Shown here one piece after another: positions 51,334-62,967 of a DNA stretch of 64,000 bases. Made by a program: the position numbers and the translations under genes. The notes under the pieces were generated by a model. It did no database searches and was not told where the DNA came from. It worked only from the letters and a program-made list of their open reading frames with translations. The stretch is from Vespula vulgaris (taxonomy: Eukaryota; Arthropoda; Insecta; Hymenoptera; Vespidae), in the NCBI RefSeq assembly GCF_905475345.1, contig NC_066587.1:17730058-17794057 (forward strand). The letters run 5' to 3'. Positions within the stretch are counted from its first letter, which is position 1. Each line of letters opens with the position of its first letter.

Positions 51334-51442
51334 ATGTCGTTTACAATGAAACAAAGTAACAGCAGTAGCCTTACGATAGATTATTCGTCGTACAAAACGG
51401 AACTATCGAAAAGAAGAAGATCAGTGATAACAAGAGAATTAA
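51334..51442 (+). CDS. AADAT: AADAT-like exon 1
   Basis: Starts at ATG (MSFTMKQ) and ends GAA TTA A before a strong GTAAGA donor (phase 1). A second in-frame ATG lies four codons downstream and is an alternative start. DYSSYKTELSKRRR aligns with the N-terminal helix that begins NYARFI in the human enzyme. Confidence 0.85.
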
Positions 51443-53065
51443 GTAAGACGATAATAATTATAAAATATGAAAAATTATAATATTCGTTTAATTTTATTCA
51501 TTAATAATTAGAAAATATTATTAACGCGTATATATGTGTATAACATGATATATATTATATATATATGTATGTATATTTATATATATATATATTTATTTGT
51601 GTGCATAGCAAAAATAGCATATTCAGCACCGAAAAGTCTTGTCTCTCTTGCCGAGGGTATGCCAAACGAGAATACGTTCCCGTTCACTGAAATTTCCGTC
51701 AAACTATACGATGGTTCGTCTTTTACTCTGGAGAAAAGCGAATTGAGCAAGGCCCTTCAGTATATACCTACTCAAGGTTACCCTCCTCTACTGCAGGTAA
51801 TTCTATGAATTTTCTTTAAATTTATTAATAGCGAATGAATAGAGAAATATAAGGGAAAATTATTATATTTTATATGCGAAAATTATAACTCTAACAAATT
51901 TGTTTCTTTCGTATAAATTAATTTCGATTGAAAATTCGTTACTATGATATATTTCATACATATATTATTATGTTTATATGAATAATTTAATAATATTCAT
52001 TTAATATCTTATCATATATAATATCATATATAATATATATATATATATATCAATCGAAATATTTTATTAAGCAACATAAATAATTATATATATTATTTTT
52101 ACATTACATCTATATTATAGAGAAATTAGAAAAAAAAATAAATAAAAAATAAAAAATAGAGAGAAAAATACGACTTCCTAATATTTATGGAAGCGTATCG
52201 AATTATTTCAACCTTTAACTAAAGCATTCATCTCTTAGCAGGAGATTGTCGCTGATGTAATCCACCGACTCGTTACACACAAATTCTTCTTTCTTTGAAA
52301 TAATACGATTGGCCATAGCGCGTGTCTAACGACGTTCGACGTTAAATTGATTTTAGGCCCTGAGGGAATTCCAAAGGAGGGTGCACGCACCACCCCTCTG
52401 GGAAAGTCGCGACATTGTCATCGTCGCCGGTGCTCAGGATGGTCTTAGCAAAACGTTGGAATCCGTGATCGGTACCGGTGATCCGATTTTGGTACACGAT
52501 CCTTTTTATCCTGGAGTCGAAGTAGTGGTCAGTATCGATATACAAATATTTCATCGTTCTTTTTCATTTTACATATTCTTTTTTTTTTATGTTATGTCTT
52601 TCCTTCATTTTTTTCTCTATCTCTCTTCATTTTTTTCTTGACAATAAATTATAGAATATATTTACACGATCCCATCAAATAAAATGTTTTATAAAGAGAG
52701 AAAGAGAGAGAGAGTCTGTGTATTATAAAAAAAAAAAAAAACATATAGATAATACTAATAATAAGAATAAAAAAAAATATTAGGATCCAACGTGACGCGT
52801 GATTAACGATAAAGCAAACTTTAACACGCTTATATATGACCTATGTATATATACATATACATATATATATAGACACATGTCGTACAACAGATGCTTGTTT
52901 ATTTTAATGCAACATCGTGCGCGTGCCGTGATAATACATTTTCCATATTCTTATCGGCAATTAATTTATCCATAAACATATACGTTCCCTTGATTTTTCA
53001 TATTTCACAGAGATTAATCGACGATCAAACATGACGCAATCTCTTTCTTTCTCTCTTCTCTCTCT

Positions 53066-53104
<39 letters not shown>

Positions 53105-53276
53105 CTCTTTTTCCTTTTCTTTTTGTCATTATTATTGTCGTAATATATGAAATGTTATAGGAATTATATAATATCATGATTTTGATATTTGTGTAACCAA
53201 AGCGATAATACCAAAGCGACAACATTTAACACAAATATACAATAGTATTCGTTAATGTCAACATTTCTTATCTATC

Positions 53277-53310
<34 letters not shown>

Positions 53311-55526
53311 ATCATCTTATTTAATATTTGAATATATTATTCATGGTTTATTCGATAATCAAAAGGTGACGCCTCATCAAGCAGAATTAATATCAATTCC
53401 ACAAGACGATCTTGGAATAATACCGGAAGCCATGAGAGAAATTTTAAGAGAGCGACTACTTTCGGGAAAAAAAATGCCGAAAATTATGTACGTCAATGCA
53501 ACGGGTGCTAATCCGACTGGTGTTATTATACCACTTGAAAGAAGGAAAGAAATCTACAGGTTGGCCTGCGAATATGATTTTTTAATTCTCGATGATGATC
53601 CTTATTGCTTCTTAAGTTATAGTGACGTGAGTATTTATCGTATATACATATATACATATATATATAATGTACATAAATATATCAATAAAACAAAATATGT
53701 TAATTAAAAGAAAGTAATTTTCTTTTATTATTTTATTTAATTTTTTTTTTTTATAAGAATCATCGAATTTTTTAATCGATTACAGGAAAAACCTAAATCA
53801 TTTTTATCTCTTGATACGGAAGGACGTGTTATCAGATTGGATTCCTTTTCTAAAGTCATTAGCAGCGGTATGAGAATCGGCTTTATAACAGCCCCAGCGC
53901 CTCTTTTAGCCAGTATTGAACTTCATTTACAAAGTAGTCACCTGCATGCACCCTCCTTATCTCAGGTTGGTATATATAATTTTTCTACGAATTTCCTTCT
54001 AATATCTTAATATGATATAGACGTTATAGAAAATATTTCAATCTAAATATTATTAATTATTGTGACATCGTATGTACGAATTAATACTTTCTTCTTTTTT
54101 CTTCTATCTCCTTTCTACATATCTAATCGTTAAATTCATTCATTACTTATAAAAATATGTATTATATATATCTTAGATGTAAAAGATAGACCGAGTTTGA
54201 ATTATCTTAATACGGTATATTAAAAAGCTTTTCAAACGGAATTGTTAATATCTAGATTTTGATTATATATTCAATTATATATAATATTATTACAAAATAG
54301 ACAACAATATATATATATATACATAGACATTTAAACATTTTGATAAATGCTTGATAAATAAAAAGCGTACGCCAATATGTAAATATTATTCACTCAGTTC
54401 ATACGATGACGAAATATTCGTGAAATGTCGAGAATCTTAGCACGCCTTCGTTTAATTATCAATTTTGATGTAAAACATCAAATAGAAAGTAAAAAAGAGG
54501 GAGAAAGAGAAAGAAAAAGAGAGAGAGAGAGAGAGAGAGAGATGATGGCGCGTGTCGAGCCTTATCACGAGCGTAAAACGTTATCAATAGGTTATCGTAA
54601 AATTCATAATGCAGGAAAAAATGATATTGATAATTTGTATTGGTTACTCTTAGGTGATGCTGTACAATCTTCTCAAGATATGGGGATACGAGGGTTTGAT
54701 GAATCATATGAATCATATAAAATATTTCTACAAGGAACGCAGAGATATTATAGTGTCTCTGGTTGAAAAACATTTAAACGGTAAATTTGAAGAAAGATTT
54801 AATGAATCCTTTTTTGCGTTTTATTTTATTTTTCTTTTTTCAATATAGAAATAAAAAATTGATTTTAATTAATAATACATATTTATATATAATATATATT
54901 AATTATAATTATACATATATATATATTATAAATATCGTAATATATTAATTATAATTTTGGATAAGAAAAAAGAGTCGAATTGAAAGAGTTGAATTTTTAT
55001 AGGATTGGTCGATTTTGTTATACCGAGCAGTGGATTCTTTTTATGGATCAAAGTACGAGGTATCACTGATACGTGGCAAATGATGATGCAGAGAGGTATA
55101 GCTGAAGGAGTTATCATGGCACCAGGTGCATCCTTTACAAAGGATCCGACGAAACCTTCTAATGCCATAAGAGCATGTTTTTCGAAAGCATCCTACGAAG
55201 AAATGAACCTGGTACGTATTTTTCAATTGTATCTGTTAATGGTAAAGACTTGTTTACGTTCAATCGATCCTTTACCATCGGTTGGTAATCTCTAAGAAAA
55301 ATTATTTTTTACCATCGGTCGGACAATCTTCAAAAGTATTTAAACTTTACGAATACAACTGAACGATAAATTTGGTTAAAATATTTTCGATAAATTGATA
55401 AATAGAGTAAAAAAAAAAAAATAAATAAAATATGTTTTCTGTGTTATACAGGCAATGGAAAGATTGGCATATCTAATAAAAACGGAATTAGCCGAAAATA
55501 ACTCTTTGCAGAATTTAAATTCATGA
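51334..55526 (+). CDS. AADAT: kynurenine/alpha-aminoadipate aminotransferase-like protein (complete, 8 exons, 439 aa)
   Basis: This is a fold-type I PLP-dependent aminotransferase (class I/II). The family moves the amino group of L-2-aminoadipate or L-kynurenine to a 2-oxo acid, in lysine and tryptophan breakdown. Exons are 51334-51442, 51609-51796, 52357-52527, 53366-53626, 53786-53965, 54654-54780, 55003-55211 and 55452-55526. All introns are GT-AG and all phases agree, giving 1317 coding bases plus TGA. Visible motifs are SLAEGMPNENTFPF near the N-terminus, NPTG (Asn205), DDDPY (Asp233, Tyr236), SFSK with the Schiff-base lysine at 266, GMRIGF after it, GFFLWIKV, and AIRACFS with substrate-binding Arg402. 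These match human AADAT, as I remember it, with a shift of about three residues; human AADAT is 425 aa. No clear mitochondrial presequence is seen, although the N-terminus is basic (KRRRSVITR), so location is uncertain. Residues that set substrate choice cannot be judged here. Confidence 0.95.
51609..51796 (+). CDS. AADAT: AADAT-like exon 2
   Basis: Follows acceptor GTGCATAG. CA completes a Thr codon with exon 1. Carries APKSLVSLAEGMPNENTFPF and ALQYIPTQGYPPLLQ, then donor CAG|GTAATT in phase 0. Confidence 0.95.
52357..52527 (+). CDS. AADAT: AADAT-like exon 3
   Basis: Follows acceptor TTTTAG and reads ALREFQRRVHAPP, then VAGAQDGLSKTLES, the phosphate-side loop region matching TSGSQQGL in the human protein, then HDPFYPGVEVV. 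The donor is GTG|GTCAGT (phase 0). A GTAGTG two codons earlier could serve as donor but would shorten the conserved spacing to the next block. Confidence 0.92.
53366..53626 (+). CDS. AADAT: AADAT-like exon 4
   Basis: Follows AAAAG, an acceptor with a poor pyrimidine tract, and ends GAC|GTGAGT in phase 0. Contains PQDDLGIIPEAM, the NPTG loop and the DDDPY cofactor-binding motif. Confidence 0.95.
53786..53965 (+). CDS. AADAT: AADAT-like exon 5 (active-site lysine)
   Basis: Follows acceptor GATTACAG. Encodes EGRVIRLDSFSKVISSG with the PLP-linking Lys266, then GMRIGFITAPAPLL and SSHLHAPSLSQ. The donor is CAG|GTTGGT, phase 0. Confidence 0.96.
54654..54780 (+). CDS. AADAT: AADAT-like exon 6
   Basis: Follows acceptor CTCTTAG and reads VMLYNLLKIWGYEGLMNH and HIKYFYKERRD, matching the helix after the active-site domain. 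Ends AACG before GTAAAT in phase 1. Overlapping open frames here are out of frame with the family. Confidence 0.93.
55003..55211 (+). CDS. AADAT: AADAT-like exon 7
   Basis: Follows acceptor TTTTATAG. GA completes Gly346. Carries PSSGFFLWIKVRG, GVIMAPGASF and NAIRACFSKAS (Arg402, substrate carboxylate). The donor is CTG|GTACGT, phase 0. Confidence 0.95.
55452..55526 (+). CDS. AADAT: AADAT-like exon 8 and stop
   Basis: Follows acceptor TTATACAG and reads AMERLAYLIKTELAEN, the usual C-terminal helix, ending LNS and TGA. Confidence 0.94.
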   Translation, partial: AMERLAYLIKTELAENNSLQNLNS

Positions 55527-56044
55527 CAATCAGAATTTTTTACATGATATTCATGAATTTGTCGTCAAGTTATTTCAAGATATCTTGCGACCTACGAATT
55601 GATATAAATTCCTTCGTTTATCCTGATAGAATAACAAGGAAAATCATGAACGAAATAGGATCATATATTTTATCGACCGTAGGGGTTTTACGGTCAGTCG
55701 GTAAAAAGGGAATTTTCTTGGGATACCGAATCATTCCTTTGCCGATTGAGTTCATCGCGAAGGGATGACGCTCGTAAGGAAACGACATCTGTACGATCGA
55801 GGATATTTATGATAAAATAATTTTTAACAATTACCATATCGTCTTGATCCATTGCGAACAAGGATATCCGAGTGTTTTGATAATTTCAACGATTTATAAT
55901 TTTCGTTGATTATATTTCGAGATTACAATGTATAACGGTTTTTTCTCTTTCTTACATTGTCTTACAACGACACAATAACATATAAACATTTACGATAATC
56001 TATTAGTAATTAAGTATTGTATCATTTCACGATTAAGTTCTGTT

Positions 56045-56110
56045 AATAAATGGAAAATTGCTTTAACATCGATCTACTCAGATTTTTTTATCGTTGTTAA
56101 GTTTGTTTAG
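56045..56110 (+). terminator. candidate poly(A) signal of the AADAT-like gene
   Basis: AATAAA (56045-56050) lies about 520 bases after the stop codon and is followed at about 56084-56110 by a T- and GT-rich stretch of the kind bound by cleavage-stimulation factors. Cleavage would fall near 56065-56080. Other A-rich hexamers exist closer to the stop, so the exact end is unproven. Confidence 0.45.
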
Positions 56111-57321
56111 AAAATAACGAGATAAGAAACAAATTTATGAAAAAAAAATTCTTGCGAGAAAAGGATGGAAGTTAAATCGAGATAGAAAGGAAAAGAGTTA
56201 CTTTTATGAAGGAGTAGAAACGGTAGGAGATACCACCGTGCACACTCTCACTTAACGCTAAACATCCTAACTACCAATTAATTTGCCGGATTTAATTTAA
56301 TCTGCTACAATATCAAATAGATGAGAGATCCGTTCGTGCGGTCTTCTGCATGTGTCCCCGATCGAGAAATCCCAAGGGCGAGAAATTCGTTTCGACGATA
56401 AAACGAAGAAACAACTTGTTTCACACAGAAAATACTAATCGTTTTCATTATTATTTTAAAACGTTCATCGAATTGAAACGATTAAAGAGTAACGATCGAT
56501 AAAAAATATTTTCTGAAAATCGTCGATTATCAATTTAATTTCACGCAGTTATACATATCGAAATGGAATTTGATTTGAGAGAGAGAGAGATTGCGTTAGA
56601 ATGTAGTAAGTTAATTATACAGATTTATATGATTGAATCGCGATTTTTTATATATATATATATATAAAAGATATTTTATAGATAAATCAACATTTTCTTA
56701 TTATCATTCTAGATAAATCGATATTAAATCATTATTTGTGTGTTTATTATTTATTAATTATTATCATATAAAATTATTATTTATTTCTTCTCTACGCACA
56801 TACAGACACACATAGACACACCTACATACATGATATATATCTAAGTATAATAGTGATCCTAGAAAAATGTAATAGCATTGCCGATAAGTCTTGTATAGAT
56901 AGGTATATCGAGTATAGACACACGATGACGGATTTAAGAAAACCGACTTGTATCTTCGTAAGATAGAAGACCAAAAGAGGAAATCCCTAGGCTCGCGCTC
57001 GAAGATATAGTGTATATTAAAGGACCTCTTTCTCTCTTTCTCTCTCTTTATCTTTTTCTCTCTCTTGAAGAAGATCCTATGCCACAAGGGTCTACGAGAA
57101 TATAGGCCGATCATACGAATGGGCACATTTTCGAAGCTGAAGATTTGAAGGGGGAAAAAGAACCGGACCACTTTTCTCCTTCTCTCTCTCTCTCTCTCTC
57201 TCTCTCCTTTATCCTTACCCTTAACGACACAATCGAAACTTTCGGTTAAAAGTCACTAATCTCGCAGTTTAGTTTTAACCGAATAATCCGATGTTTATTC
57301 GAAGAAAAAAGACACAAGGTA

Positions 57322-57359
<38 letters not shown>

Positions 57360-58234
57360 TGGAAGAAAAAAAAAAGAAAAAGAAAAAAGATTGGAAGATC
57401 GTATCGAGGATTCTCGATATTTTCTTTCTCATCGATTATAACACGATTAATCAAATTAATCGAACGTTATCTTCAATTATTAGAGAGGGAAGGCATACAT
57501 GGGGAGCAAATGGCGAATGAAGGAAAAGAAAAGAAAAAGGAAAGAAACAAAAAAGAAAAAGAAAAAGAACAAGAAGGGAAAGGAAAGGAAAAGAAAACGT
57601 GGCACGTAATCGAATTACAAAAGGTACTTTGGGGGTATTTCGCTTTCTACTTAACCGGGTGCTCTTTCTTTAATTAGAAATTGAAATCTCGTAGGAGGAG
57701 AAGGAGAAGGAAATGGAGAAGGAGGTGGAGGAGGAGGAGAGGGAGAAGAAGAAGGAGGAGAAGGAACGTTCTTCTCATCGAGAATCGCGTAAGTAGGTTC
57801 TCGCTCGCGTTACAATGACGTTACAATGATATTTTTAAACGAAACCATACAATTTTCTACGCGAAATCCAACGCGAAATCGTTCTGACAAAAAGAAACGA
57901 CGAAAGCTCAGATAATAAACGAAAGATCAGATAGGATTCTTCGAAGATGTCAAAAGGACGAATTCGTGTATGAACAAAAAGGTCTGGGAGCACGAGAAGC
58001 TTGTACAAAGAAGAAGAAAGCAAAAGAAAAAGAAAATGGAAAAGAAAAAGGTAAAGAAAAAGAAAAAGAAAAAGAAATCTGCAGAAAGAGAAGAGTTCAG
58101 GTTGGACTGAGGTGTGTAGTAACAGAGGATGGTCGAGATGGGGGGATGGGTGAGGGTGGTATAGGGTGGAAAAAAGCGAAAGCATGAGAGAATCGTTGGG
58201 GCTCACCCTCGTATCAGACTGGAACCCTATAGCG

Positions 58235-58237
<3 letters not shown>

Positions 58238-58296
<59 letters not shown>

Positions 58297-58437
58297 TTCT
58301 CATCCTCCGCTACCTCCGGACCAACGGTACCGGTCTATATAACACGGGAGGCGAGGGAGTTATTCCCCGGGGGTAGGTGAGATCGGAAGGTGAGACGAGG
58401 AGGTGGTGAAAGAGGAGTAGAGAAGACAGGAAAGGGG

Positions 58438-58486
<49 letters not shown>

Positions 58487-58569
58487 TTCGAGCGAAACGA
58501 AAGAGTACAAGAAGAAGAGAGACAGAGATAAAGGGGCTGTGTGAAAGATAGAGATAGAGATAGAGAGAA

Positions 58570-58629
<60 letters not shown>

Positions 58630-58655
58630 TGAGAGATAGATAGCTAGAGAGAAAC

Positions 58656-58686
<31 letters not shown>

Positions 58687-58712
58687 ATGAGAGGGAGAGA
58701 AAGAGAGATGTT
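58238..58712. repeat. (TC)n then (AG)n inverted cluster
   Basis: TC run 58238-58290, then AG runs 58438-58482 and 58555-58712. The 225-codon antisense frame across it is Ser-Leu repeat. Confidence 0.9.
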
Positions 58713-59068
58713 GGCAAGGGTGCGCGCGAGGGGTAGTGCAGTTTCGTGTTGGCATTACTCTTGATTTCCGTGGTGACGTCGCTACCTCGCCGGTCCTCTC
58801 TCACCTCCACCTCTTCCTCGTCCTCCACCTCCACCTTCTCTTCCTCTTCCTTCTCCTGCTCCTTCTCTCGCTTCTCCAACCTTCTCCTCCTCCTCCTCCT
58901 CCTCCTTCTCTCCCAGTGTCTTGTGTTTTGCCGTTTCTGTGTAGCCGTGCTGCCCTGCTCATCCCTCGCGATACGGAGAAAGAGCACCTACCCGGACTAT
59001 CCGGGAGAGATAGATCCCTTTTCCTACACCCTACGAACTTACACACTAGGACTATACCATATTACACT

Positions 59069-59515
59069 CCTACTATTACTACCACTACTCCTACCACTAC
59101 TACTAGTACTACTAATACTATTATTATTATTATGATTATTATTATTATTACTAATACCAACACACAGGACTATCAAGAGCACAGAAAGCATGCCGAGAAC
59201 GCTCCGTCAGCCTTACGGGTTGGTCTGTCTGTCTCATGCTTGCTCGCTTGCTTGCTTCCTTACTTGCTTGCTTGTCTGCCTGTCTGCTTGCTTACTCGCT
59301 TACTCTCGCCTTGAGTTGAGTTGAGTTCAGTTGAGTTGAGTTCAGTTGAGTTGAATTGAGTCGACTTGACTTCTTGCCTTACCCTACCTCGCCTTACCTT
59401 ACGTTATCTTACCTTACCTTACCTTACCTTACCTTATACCTTACCTTACCTTACCTTACTTTACCTTCCCTTTCCTTTTCTCTTCCCTTGCTTTGCCATC
59501 CCTTACCTTGCCTTC
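59069..59515. repeat. chain of five unlike short repeats
   Basis: (TAC)n and (TTA)n at 59069-59159, (CTTG)n at 59238-59305, (TTGAG)n at 59311-59362, then (CCTTA)n at 59376-59515. CCTTA is not the telomeric CCTAA word. Confidence 0.85.
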
Positions 59516-61618
59516 TTATTCGAGCTGGTAAAAAGGGCTGCCGTGCCCATCGCCATTATATCACGATAAAAATTCCTTCCTTACGGTCGGAGAAAAAGGG
59601 ATCGCTATATCACGTGGATAAGCACGAGCAGACCCAGTAAAGAATAGCCACCGTTCTGTTTGCCCTCGGATCCTTCGTTCGCGTTCCCTTATTACACGTT
59701 TCTCCTTTCTCTTTCTTCTTCTTCTTCTTCTTCTTCTTCTTCTTCTATTCCTTTTTTTTCTTTTTTTTTCTTTTTTTCCCCTATTTTTTCTTATTCTTGT
59801 TCTTCTTCTCCTCCTTCTTCTTCTACTTCTTTACTTTCTACGTTTTTCTCTTTCTTTTCTTCTTTTTGTTTTCTCCGTTCTTTTTTTCCGTTCTCAAACA
59901 AACAATTTCCGTTTGAAATGTTGGATACTCCTTTTCGTTGATCATTGTACTCGTTATTAATTGTACATTAATTAGTAAATCGTTATTAATATTAATTTAT
60001 CTCATTTTATTTGATCTTACTATTCTCACATCTATGTAATCTATGGTCCATACATACATTCACTCACACACACATACATATATATATATATATCTATGTA
60101 TTGAAAGACTTTAACTTTTAAACGTAGATGCAATGTATAAATGAAAAATAATGTATCCTTGCGCGAAAGAACGTCCTACTATTTTTCAAGCAACTGCATC
60201 CTCGTCTACGAGAGAAGAACGCGACGTTTCACCCTTGTATATTGCCAACTTCGCAGACTTCGTATTTCTCAGGGACGTCTTGCGATACGTCGACCGAATA
60301 TTTAGCGTACTACTTCTTTCTCTACTTTGGTTGGTTCTCTTTTATTAATTTATCGCGTACTGTCCCATCCCCCATTATTTTTTTTCTTTTTTTTTTCTTG
60401 TTTTCTTTTTTGTTTTCATACAGAACGTTTTATTATTTTATTTTAATCGTACATTTAGGTTTTACCCTTTCCTTTTTCTATTTTTCTCCATTAGATTGTT
60501 CTTATTGAAAAATAATCGAACGCGATCAGATAAATTCTATAAATACGTATTAATAAAATTTTATTCTGTTAACCCTCCATGCAACATCTCGTAATATTAA
60601 AAATTATCACGAACTTCGTGTATACATATTATTCTACGTTTTATTTAACTTTATTAATTATTTCTCTTGACATCTGAAATTTTTAACGTTTACTTTTCCT
60701 TCCAACACAAGTTTCGATTACGACAGTTTTTTTAAATTGTATTAAGTACGAATATACAATAACCCAGATACTACAACTTTTAAATAAGATCATTTTCTCA
60801 TACAAGATAAGAAAATATAATTACACACAAATATATATATATATATATACGTAAAATAATTATTATAAATAATCTTATTAATAATTATAATTTTCATTAA
60901 TAATTATATGTAATAATTACGCGGTAGCGGGGTTGAAAAAAAAAACTTTCGTTCGTATTATCGTCCATCTTGTTTTTCCTTTGATTTAAATAAATTGAAT
61001 ATAATCGAAATAAACCGAACGCCGTTGGATTTTCTTACGATGTTTCTTGCGAAGATTTCTTGCGAAATTTCGTTAAGGAGTCTATACTAATGTAACTCGT
61101 CATAGATAAGATTAATTTTAGAGCAAGTTCGCTGACCGTTCGAATCGTCCGAAGATGAACATCTGTGCTTATATACGGAACGGATAAGAATCGACGAAAG
61201 TTAAGCGTCGTTTGTCTGAGATACAAGAGGAAAAATAAGAAAAAAAAAAAAAGAAGAAAAAGAAATAAGAAAAGATAAAAAAGGAGAGAGAAGTAAAAGA
61301 GAAAAAAAAGATAAAATAAAAAGAAGTAATAGAAAAGATTATTTTATTACATAATGAGCCAACGTTATCAATATGAAAAACCTATTTTCATTTCCGACCA
61401 AAGTTTCGGTCGTCGTAACCAATCAAACGTTCTATTTTTATTCACGAATCTGTTCATGAAGGAATTAGTTAACTCCTTTTAATCTCTCTGCATATGTGTG
61501 TGTAGTTCGTCTTTTTTCCGCTCCATTTTTTCATATGATAATAACCCACTACCGTTCGCATTTTATAATAATGATTTCAGAAAGAAAAAGGGATGTACGA
61601 ATGGATAGACGGACGAAC

Positions 61619-61641
61619 GGATGGATGGATGGATGGATGGA
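61619..61641. repeat. (GGAT)n microsatellite
   Basis: Five GGAT units. Confidence 0.85.
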
Positions 61642-61981
61642 CAGAAAGAAGAAAAAAAAAGAGCATACGAAAAAGAAAGAGAGAAAAAAAAGATAAACGA
61701 AACAAATATCCACGTTCTAAATGAAAACGATAAAAGTGTCGACATTTCCCCAGGACGGATCCTATTTTTTATTTCCATAGAGATACGATAATGGATCGAT
61801 TTAAGTTCACCGACCCATTAAATTAATTTCTCCTCAGTGAGAGCTTCCTGCATCGACTGGATTGGATCGGACCACATCGTGTTCGGTTGCCGTCTTAAAA
61901 AAAAGAACACCGTGCTTCCCAACATAGAGATAAATAGAAAGAAAGATAGATAGATGGTTGAACCGAGAAAGAAAACAGAGG

Positions 61982-62012
<31 letters not shown>

Positions 62013-62126
62013 TTATTTTTTTTAAATCTATTCGCAGAGAAAAACTGAATCGGTTGGCGTTCGATAACACGTCACTGAGATCCTGTTAAACATTCTCATA
62101 TATCCGATATCAGTGAATAAAGTCTA

Positions 62127-62128
<2 letters not shown>

Positions 62129-62166
<38 letters not shown>
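62129..62166. repeat. (TC)n microsatellite
   Basis: Pure TC run. Confidence 0.9.
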
Positions 62167-62171
<5 letters not shown>

Positions 62172-62872
62172 CCACCTTCTTTCATTCCATCCCCACCATC
62201 GTGAAAAATCTAAACAAACCTACGGCCCCGATCGAAAGCTTCATTTCCAGTTTTCAAATCATCGTAAATACGACAAACATTTAACAAACCCTTCACACGA
62301 CTAACTTATCTAATAAAAATTATTGAATTTATCACGATCAATGATTTCAAAATTCTTCTCAAAAGTTTCAAGACTTAATATCTTCAATTCTTTCAATACA
62401 CAGATACGCACGGACATAATAATAGATAGATACAAATTTCGTTATTACCCTTGTCAAACAAATAATCAAGAACATTTTCTCAAACGTTTGAAACTTATAT
62501 TATCACAACTAACTAACTAAGTACTCGTCGACGTGCGATATTATTACATAAGAGAAAGAAAGAAACGGAAAGAAAATGAAAGACAAAGAGAAAGGCAGAC
62601 AGAGAGAGAGAGAGAGAGAGAAAGAGAAAAATATAGAAACATGCTTGAACGCGAAACAGTGACATGGTCTCTGAAAGTAGAAAGAGAGAGAAGGGTGAGA
62701 CAGAGAATGAGGGTGAGGGGTTAGGTGGGGGTGGATTGCGAAGGGGGCCAATATAGAGCCGCGATTGCCCAGTAAATATCGAAGGGAGGTTATAGCCGGC
62801 TTCGTGGGCCGTAAACCAAGACATTAAATTTTATAATATTGCGTCCCGTCTCGTACACCCGTCGCCCGCACC

Positions 62873-62877
<5 letters not shown>

Positions 62878-62923
<46 letters not shown>

Positions 62924-62967
62924 CTCTTTCATTCGTTCGTTCGTTCGTTCGTTCGTTCGTTCGTTCG
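62878..62967. repeat. (TC)n-(TTCG)n compound microsatellite
   Basis: About 20 TC units, then nine or so TTCG units. A shorter TTCG run lies at about 1412-1433. Confidence 0.9.

Noticed and set aside
54425..54848. Alternative frames over aminotransferase exon 6
   Set aside because: The family alignment fixes a different frame (VMLYNLLKIWGYEGL); these are shadows plus an (AG)n tract.
58310..58987. 225-codon minus-strand frame, the longest in the window
   Set aside because: It is mostly Ser-Leu from an (AG)n tract read in reverse, with no domain and no splice or start support.
59376..59515. CCTTA array as a telomere-like repeat
   Set aside because: The insect telomere word is TTAGG/CCTAA; CCTTA is different and the setting is interstitial.
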